From Chromohalobacter sp. 11-W (GTDB lineage Bacteria > Pseudomonadota > Gammaproteobacteria > Pseudomonadales > Halomonadaceae), in contig NZ_JARANZ010000011.1 in NCBI RefSeq assembly GCF_029889905.1, positions 62,001-126,000 on the forward strand: a DNA stretch of 64,000 nucleotides, read 5' to 3'. The position numbers and the translations under genes are program-made. Shown here in pieces: positions 58,797 to 64,000 of the stretch (position 1 is its first letter; every line of letters starts with the position of its first letter). The notes beneath the pieces were generated by a model. It ran no database searches. It was not told where the DNA came from and saw only the letters and a program-made list of their open reading frames with translations.

Positions 58797-59735
58797 TTAG
58801 CGAAAGCTCGCTTCATAAGCTTGCTGAGCGGACTCTCCATCACGTGTTGTTACCCCTTTGAGGAATTCCGCCACGCGCTTGGGATGATCCGCGAGCCAAT
58901 CGTGCGCGACATCCGTCTTGGGCCGCTCCTCAAGGCTATAAGCGCTGATGAATTGGCTCTGCTCATCGGCGGTCAACGTGAACTGCTCCAACAATTGCAT
59001 GATGTTGGAGTTTTCTTCGGCATACCCCGTACGCACGATCGTACGCACTTCGCTACGCCCCTGATTCTCACCGTAGACTTCTTCGGGGTCGTCCAGGATA
59101 TGCATGTCGTATTTAATTGCCATCCAGTGCGGTGTCCATCCATAGAAGGCAATCCATTTTTTGGCATTATAGGCGGCGTCCACTTCGGAAAGCATGCCAG
59201 GAGTCGATGAGTCGAGAATTTGCCAATCTTGGAGACCGTATGTGTCAGCGTCCGCCGCCTCGTGAACCATGATGCTCGCCTGGGCGCCACTCTCGATCGA
59301 ATAGTATTCCGCACCGAAGCGTGCGCGATTTTTCGGTAGATCCAGCTGCTCGGCACTCGTCACGCCGGCGTCATAGATGTATCCCGGCACCGCAAACCCC
59401 ATCCTTGCACCTGAAACGTTATTGGCCACATCGACGATGGCACCGGCTTCCATGGCCGCGTCGTAGCTCTCTTTCTGCGCCGGCATCCACCCCGCCAGCA
59501 TGATGTCACTGTCGCCCGTTTCCATCGTCTTGTAGCCGACGGTGGCGCCCATCTCGATCTGTTGTGATGAGTAGCCAAGGGTGTTCAGAAGCTGGGCCAG
59601 GATTTCCGTCTTGACCGTCACGCCGGGCCAGGGGGGAACCACCATGCGGATCGGTGTCGATTGCGCTTGCGCCAACATGGGCAAACTCAAGCCCAGTACC
59701 GCCGTGCCAAGTATCTTGGTGATTGTTGTCATCAT
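58797..59735 (-). CDS. Glycine-betaine-type ABC binding protein (OpuAC family), orphan
   Basis: A 312-residue periplasmic protein with a signal peptide cut near residue 25 (LPMLAQA). The OpuAC domain has Trp-rich ligand elements: VVPPWPGVTVKTEILAQLL, DIMLAGWMPAQKESYDA, and WIAFYGWTPHWMAIKYDM, consistent with an aromatic cage for quaternary ammonium compounds. No permease or ATPase gene adjoins it, so it must use a transporter encoded elsewhere. GAGAGGA precedes two ATGs (59735, 59732). It follows the alcohol dehydrogenase gene by 36 bp and is probably co-transcribed with it. Confidence 0.88.
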   Translation of the reverse strand: MMTTITKILGTAVLGLSLPMLAQAQSTPIRMVVPPWPGVTVKTEILAQLLNTLGYSSQQIEMGATVGYKTMETGDSDIMLAGWMPAQKESYDAAMEAGAIVDVANNVSGARMGFAVPGYIYDAGVTSAEQLDLPKNRARFGAEYYSIESGAQASIMVHEAADADTYGLQDWQILDSSTPGMLSEVDAAYNAKKWIAFYGWTPHWMAIKYDMHILDDPEEVYGENQGRSEVRTIVRTGYAEENSNIMQLLEQFTLTADEQSQFISAYSLEERPKTDVAHDWLADHPKRVAEFLKGVTTRDGESAQQAYEASFR

Positions 59736-59771
59736 GATTCCTCTCGGTCGTGGTTGATAACTCCATGCCGC

Positions 59772-60953
59772 TCAACGTGCGGCATCAATGGCTTCGTGAA
59801 TCAGCGCCGCCAATGTTTCTCTTGGGCAAGGCACAGGATTGGTCGAGTAAGCGGGGTCTCCTTCGACCGAATCCAGGATGGTGTCGACGATCTCGTGCGA
59901 CACCCCGATATCGGAAAGGCCCTTGGGAATCTCAAGCCTATCCAGCATCGAACAGATGGCTGCATGAAAGGTCTCGAATTGGCAATCTCGGAGCTTCATC
60001 GCATGCGCGATCGAGGGTAACTTTTGCTCGAGGGCAGGCCGGTTGAAGCGCATGACGATAGGCAGCAGGATGGCATTGGTCATCCCATGATGTGTAAGGC
60101 AAGCGGCACCGACCATATGGCTGATGGCATGCACCAATCCCAAGCCTTTTAGAAAACCGACTCCAGCCAAAAAAGACCCCGTCAGCATGTTACTGCGAGC
60201 ATCCAGGTTCGTGCCGTTTTCGACGCTTTCCTCGAGGTTTTCCCAGATTAATGCTAGCCCCTGAAGCGCCGCGCCATCGCACACCGGGTGGAACATCGGC
60301 ACGAGGTAAGATTCCAGCGCATGGGTCAGCGCATCCAGGCCCGTCCATGCCGTCAAGTTGGCAGGCAAGCCAAGAGTGAAATTGGGGTCGAGGATGATCT
60401 TCTCGGGGCGCGCTAACGGATGGTGAATACACTCTTTGGTGCCGCGCCGGGTGTCGATGAGCATAGCGGTACTATCGCCTTCAGCACCGGTACCTGCCGT
60501 TGTCGGAACGGTGATCAACGGCGGGAAGTCATCGCGCGTCAGATCCGTCGGCGTTGCGCCGTTGTAATCGAAGTCCCACAACGAATAGCGGTTCTGCCTG
60601 GCAATCAATGCCGCGCCCTTGGCGCCGTCCATGGCACTACCGCCACCGATGGCAATGATAGCGTCGGCCCCCTGCTCACGGTAGCTATTTGCGGCTGCCA
60701 GAGCATCTTCGTCGGATGGGTTGGCGTGAATCGCATCGAACTGCGAACAGAGAATATCTACTTCGGCCAACTGCGCTTTCAGTCGATTTAAGTGATCGAG
60801 CTTTGCAAAGCCTGGGTCGGTCACTATCAAGGGCCGTTTTATCCCGCGCCGCGCGCAGAAATCGTTCAAGGCAGCGACCGCGCCCGGCCCCGATTCAACG
60901 CAGTAGGAAAGATCCCATGCAACCTGGTCGCGTGAAGAATAAGCGGCGCACAT
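59772..60953 (-). CDS. Iron-containing alcohol dehydrogenase
   Basis: A 393-residue group III alcohol dehydrogenase. The NAD(P) loop GGGSAMDGAK is at 103-112. Probable iron ligands by alignment to FucO are Asp207 and His211 (TGLDALTHALESY), His275 and His289 (GLGLVHAISHMVGAACLTHHGMTNAI). GGAG lies 8 bases before the ATG at 60953; a longer frame reaching 61085 crosses the operator. The substrate is unknown. Context suggests an alcohol arising from or resembling choline-type compounds, with the divergent aldehyde dehydrogenase as next step. Confidence 0.9.
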   Translation of the reverse strand: MCAAYSSRDQVAWDLSYCVESGPGAVAALNDFCARRGIKRPLIVTDPGFAKLDHLNRLKAQLAEVDILCSQFDAIHANPSDEDALAAANSYREQGADAIIAIGGGSAMDGAKGAALIARQNRYSLWDFDYNGATPTDLTRDDFPPLITVPTTAGTGAEGDSTAMLIDTRRGTKECIHHPLARPEKIILDPNFTLGLPANLTAWTGLDALTHALESYLVPMFHPVCDGAALQGLALIWENLEESVENGTNLDARSNMLTGSFLAGVGFLKGLGLVHAISHMVGAACLTHHGMTNAILLPIVMRFNRPALEQKLPSIAHAMKLRDCQFETFHAAICSMLDRLEIPKGLSDIGVSHEIVDTILDSVEGDPAYSTNPVPCPRETLAALIHEAIDAAR

Positions 60954-61054
60954 AAAGTCGCTCCATTCGAAAGAAGAGTGATGGCCCTGGGGCCCTGCCG
61001 CGGGGTGAAGCGGTGTCCGAGTGGTAAAAGGCGGGCCGATGCTTTTATACTGGC

Positions 61055-61080
61055 CACTATTGAAACAATTTTCAATAGTG
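61055..61080. promoter_or_regulatory. Perfect 11-bp-arm operator palindrome
   Basis: CACTATTGAAA and TTTCAATAGTG flank the spacer CAAT between divergent alcohol and aldehyde dehydrogenase genes, 28 bp before the aldehyde dehydrogenase ATG. A TTTATACT stretch just left of it may be a -10 region. Confidence 0.75.
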
Positions 61081-61108
61081 TCCATGCGATGGCAATGAAG
61101 GAGCCCTC

Positions 61109-62557
61109 ATGCGAGACATTTGCCAACAATTCATCGACGGACAGTGGCGTGCGAGTTATGGCGGACGTTGCTTGGATGTGGTCGATCCCTACCGGGAAGC
61201 GGTCATCGCCAAGCTGCCTGCGGGCAGCGCAAGCGACGTCGACGCAGCGGTGTGCGCCGCCAGGGACGCACTGCCCGCTTGGCGGCGATTATCGGGCGAG
61301 GCCCGTGGGCGCTATCTCGAGGGGCTGGCCGATGGTTTGGCCGACCAACATGCCGCGTTGTGCCAAACGATCAGTCTCAATGGTGGCAAGCCACTGGCCG
61401 AGAGCCAGTTGGATGTCGACGATGCAATCGCTTGCTACCGCTACTACGCCGATCTCGCCAGACAGTTGGATACCCGTCAGGGCGAGCCAAGCGCGCAACC
61501 GGTCGCGGGTGTCCAAGTCCGTCGTTATTTCGACCCCATCGGCGTGGTGGGCTTGATCACGCCCTGGAACTTCCCCCTGGTAACGGCAGCCTGGAAGATC
61601 GCACCCGCCCTGGCGGCCGGTTGCTGCATCGTGTTCAAGCCCTCGGAAGTCGTGCCGATGCCGGAACAGGCAATCGCCGATATCGCCCAGGCCATCGACC
61701 TGCCGCACGGCGTCCTCAACCTCGTCAACGGCGACGGACGCGGCATCGGCGAGGCGCTGACCCAGCACCCCGGGATCGACAAGATTTCCTTTACCGGCAG
61801 CAACCCGACCGGCGAGACGGTCATGCGCGTCGCGGCCACGGGCGTGCGTAATGTCTCGCTTGAGCTGGGCGGCAAGTCCCCCATCATCGTGACCGAGGAC
61901 GCGGACATCGCGCAGGCGGCGTATTTCGTCATGAACGGCATTTTCGCCAATGCTGGCCAGATATGTTCAGCCACGTCGCGGCTGCTGGTCCACCAAGCCG
62001 TGGCCGAGGAGCTGTATGCGGCGCTGAGCCGCCATATCGACGCCCTCGTCATGGGGGATCCACTCGACGAAGCGACGACCCTCGGACCGCTCGTCAGCGA
62101 CAAGCAGCGGACAACGGTCAACCGCTATCTGGCGTTTGCGAAGGATGAGGGGCTGATCCCCGTGCGCGAGGCGTCACATCGCGAGCTCCCCCGCCAGGGC
62201 TTTTTCGTGGCCCCCACGCTGTTTCGCGATGTCCCCGTCGAAAGCCGCCTCTGGCAGGAAGAAATATTCGGCCCGGTCCTCTGCGCTCGCCAGTTCAGCA
62301 GTGATAACGAAGCCATTGCCATCGCCAACGACAGCGACTTCGGCCTGGCGGCCAGCATCGTCAGCGGAAGCCATGAAAAGGCGGTCGATATTGCACGGCA
62401 TCTCTCCGCAGGCTCGATCTGGACCAACATGGACCAACTGGCACCGCCCCAGGCGGCTTGGGGCGGCGGAAAGAAAAGCGGGATTGGCCGTGAACTCGGC
62501 CCCGAAGGCCTATCCGCCTATCAAGAATTGAAGCAGGTCATGGCGCCCAGCCGCTGA
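61109..62557 (+). CDS. NAD(P)-dependent aldehyde dehydrogenase, betaine-aldehyde-dehydrogenase-like
   Basis: A 482-residue aldehyde dehydrogenase. The NAD site includes TPWNFPLVTAAWKIAPALAAG (151-171) and FTGSNPTGE (228-236). The general base is Glu252 (LELGGKSP) and the nucleophile Cys286 (NAGQICSATSRLLV). Overall it resembles betaine-aldehyde or aminoaldehyde dehydrogenases, but the substrate is unproven. AAGGAG lies 6 bases upstream. With the divergent alcohol dehydrogenase it could oxidise an alcohol to a carboxylate. Confidence 0.9.
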   Translation: MRDICQQFIDGQWRASYGGRCLDVVDPYREAVIAKLPAGSASDVDAAVCAARDALPAWRRLSGEARGRYLEGLADGLADQHAALCQTISLNGGKPLAESQLDVDDAIACYRYYADLARQLDTRQGEPSAQPVAGVQVRRYFDPIGVVGLITPWNFPLVTAAWKIAPALAAGCCIVFKPSEVVPMPEQAIADIAQAIDLPHGVLNLVNGDGRGIGEALTQHPGIDKISFTGSNPTGETVMRVAATGVRNVSLELGGKSPIIVTEDADIAQAAYFVMNGIFANAGQICSATSRLLVHQAVAEELYAALSRHIDALVMGDPLDEATTLGPLVSDKQRTTVNRYLAFAKDEGLIPVREASHRELPRQGFFVAPTLFRDVPVESRLWQEEIFGPVLCARQFSSDNEAIAIANDSDFGLAASIVSGSHEKAVDIARHLSAGSIWTNMDQLAPPQAAWGGGKKSGIGRELGPEGLSAYQELKQVMAPSR

Positions 62558-62595
62558 CTCATGAGCGCCCACGCTACTCTTAGGCGTTCATACCG

Positions 62596-63450
62596 TTAGG
62601 TATTGAGAATCACACCGCCGTTGAGATGCAGCGTCTGACCGTTCATGTAGGAGGATTCCTCGCTGGCGAGGTAGACGTAAGCGGGGCCCATTTCGCTGGG
62701 CTGCCCGGCGCGGTCCATGGGAACCTGGCCGCCGAAGCCGGCGACCTTGTCCTCGTCGAAACTGGCGGGGATCAGCGGCGTCCACACCGGGCCGGGGGCC
62801 ACGGCGTTGACGCGAATGCCGCGGTCGACCAGTGACATCGCCAGCGAGCGAACCAGACCCTGGATGGCGCCCTTGGTCGCCGTGTAATCGATCAGCGTGT
62901 CGTTGCCCTTGAACGCATTGACCGACGAGGTGGCGATGATGGTGTCGCCCTCGTGCATGTGCGGTAGCGCGTGCTTGGCCATGTAGAAATGGCTGAAGAC
63001 GTTGGTCTGGAAGGTCCGCTGCAGTTGGTCATCGGGGATCTGCGTGACATCGTCCCAGTCGTACTGCTCGGCGGCGTTGTTGACCAGAATATTGAGCGCG
63101 CCGAAGCTCGCCAGCGTCGTGTCGACCGCATGCCGGCACAGTACCGGATCACCGACATCGCCTTGCACCAGGACGCATTCGTGGCCCTCGGCTTCGACCA
63201 GCGCCTGGGTATCCTCGGCGTCGCGCGTTTCATTGAGATAGACAACGACGCAATCCGCGCCCTCACGGGCGAAATGCACCGCCACGGCGCGGCCGATACC
63301 GCTATCGCCACCAGTAATGATGGCAACCTTGCCGTCGAGCTTGCCGGTGCCACGATAGCTGTCGCGGATGTACTCGGGCTCGGGTCGCATGGTGTGCTCA
63401 TCGCCGGGTTGGTCGGCTTGTTCCTGCGCGGGGAAATGTTGCTCGCCCAT
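62596..63450 (-). CDS. SDR-family oxidoreductase (YhdF/YgdI-like)
   Basis: A 284-residue short-chain dehydrogenase. A 35-residue polar leader rich in Gln, Glu and Pro precedes the Rossmann core. The cofactor loop GGDSGIGRAVA lies near 50, NNAAEQ near 130, and the catalytic Ser (ATSSVNAF), Tyr and Lys (YTATKGAI) follow. The leader and core match the general-stress group of SDRs found beside catalase or osmotic genes. AGGAG lies 8 bases before the ATG at 63450. The substrate is unknown. Confidence 0.88.
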   Translation of the reverse strand: MGEQHFPAQEQADQPGDEHTMRPEPEYIRDSYRGTGKLDGKVAIITGGDSGIGRAVAVHFAREGADCVVVYLNETRDAEDTQALVEAEGHECVLVQGDVGDPVLCRHAVDTTLASFGALNILVNNAAEQYDWDDVTQIPDDQLQRTFQTNVFSHFYMAKHALPHMHEGDTIIATSSVNAFKGNDTLIDYTATKGAIQGLVRSLAMSLVDRGIRVNAVAPGPVWTPLIPASFDEDKVAGFGGQVPMDRAGQPSEMGPAYVYLASEESSYMNGQTLHLNGGVILNT

Positions 63451-63615
63451 GGCATTCGCTCCTTGAATGGTGGGATATGGCATTCATTACCATAGAAGTC
63501 GCTAGCGCCCAGGCCAAGCGAAGCGCACCGATCGACGCAAGCAGCGGATGAAGCAAACGGCGCGTATGCGTACACTACGCGCAGCGATCCCCTGCGCCAC
63601 TTGCGAGGCTTACCG

Positions 63616-64000
63616 ATGAGTTCCCACCTGCTTTCCGTCGATTCACTGTCCCGCGATTACGTCGAGCACCTGATGCAGCTCGCCGGCCGCATGGAGCCCT
63701 TTGCCCAGCGGCGCAAGGTGACCCGCGTGCTCGAAGGCGCAGTGCTCGGCAACCTGTTCTTCGAAGCCAGTACCCGCACCCGTATCAGCTTTCACGCGGC
63801 GTTCTCGCGGCTCGGCGGCAGCGTCTGCGACACTACCGGTTTCACCTTCTCCTCGATGGCCAAGGGCGAGTCTCTCTACGACACCAGCCGCGTAATGGGC
63901 GGTTATGTCGACGCCGTCGTGCTGCGCCATCCCGACCAGGGCGCGGTAGCGAAATTCGCCGAGGCTACCCAAGTACCGGTGATCAACGGCGGTGACGGGC
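63616..64000 (+). CDS. pyrB: Aspartate carbamoyltransferase catalytic chain, 5' part
   Basis: The first 128 codons are present; the gene runs off the window. The protein begins MSSHLLSVDSLSRDYVEHLMQLA. It contains the carbamoyl-phosphate motif FFEASTRTRISFHAAFSRLGG (residues about 49-69), the KGESLYDTSRVMGGYVDAVVLRHP segment, and VINGGDG at the edge. These fit PyrB, which forms carbamoyl aspartate in pyrimidine synthesis. GAGG lies about 9 bases before the ATG. Confidence 0.9.
   Translation, partial: MSSHLLSVDSLSRDYVEHLMQLAGRMEPFAQRRKVTRVLEGAVLGNLFFEASTRTRISFHAAFSRLGGSVCDTTGFTFSSMAKGESLYDTSRVMGGYVDAVVLRHPDQGAVAKFAEATQVPVINGGDG

Overview
The window is about 64 kb of GC-rich, densely packed bacterial chromosome. 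It has few spacers, many divergent regulator/target pairs, Shine-Dalgarno sites on most genes and rather acidic proteins. Gene content (aapJQMP-type amino-acid importer, FinR/fpr pair, glycine-betaine-type binding protein, hpxA/puuE/allE/allA purine catabolism, DjlA, Dxs-IspA-XseB order) points to a moderately halophilic gammaproteobacterium, most likely Halomonadaceae (Halomonas/Chromohalobacter type). That placement is inference, because no rRNA is present. I saw no tRNA, rRNA, CRISPR array, intact insertion sequence or prophage.

Region by region. 1-7.9 kb: end of an EamA permease; a LysR regulator divergent from an NAD(P)H oxidoreductase; a small acidic protein; a YkvA-like protein; ferredoxin-NADP reductase divergent from its probable FinR-type regulator; a chemoreceptor with a near-perfect FliA promoter; a host-attachment-family protein. 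7.9-12.2 kb: the aapJQMP polar amino-acid ABC importer with a likely sigma-54 promoter. 12.2-19.1 kb: housekeeping genes (speE, hemE, ribA, an HlyIII/PAQR protein, an MsbA-like ABC exporter, a DUF421 protein). 19.3-21.6 kb: nucleoside uptake (CNT symporter plus Tsx channel). 22-23.6 kb: a paired SMR efflux pump with a divergent TetR repressor whose operator overlaps the pump promoter. 23.6-27.9 kb: hydrolase, methyltransferase, an HprSR/CusSR-like two-component system and a divergent periplasmic hydroxyisourate hydrolase with an HprR-like box. 27.9-33.5 kb: djlA, dxs, ispA, xseB and divergent serA. 33.6-41.8 kb: a TonB receptor and a D-amino-acid utilisation locus (PLP deaminase, RpiR regulator, D-aminoacylase, RidA, SSS transporter). 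41.9-45.7 kb: trhO, chrA, DUF2243 and CtaG-like membrane proteins.

45.7-56.5 kb is a purine/allantoin catabolism island: allA, allE, puuE, hpxA, two NCS1 permeases, uraH, uraD, a GntR/FCD regulator and an IclR regulator. Four TTGTATACAA-like boxes sit in its two divergent promoter regions and suggest a single regulon. Two foreign-looking insertions interrupt the island: a low-GC membrane-protein gene between puuE and allE, and an MntA-HepT type toxin-antitoxin pair between the permeases and the GntR gene. Urate oxidase and allantoate amidohydrolase are not in the window, so the route must be completed elsewhere.

56.8-62.6 kb looks like a methylated-amine (betaine-type) locus: betaine-homocysteine methyltransferase, a TetR/BetI-like regulator with an unclear start, an orphan glycine-betaine-type binding protein, an iron alcohol dehydrogenase and a divergent aldehyde dehydrogenase separated by a perfect 11-bp-arm palindrome. 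The window ends with an SDR dehydrogenase and the 5' part of pyrB.
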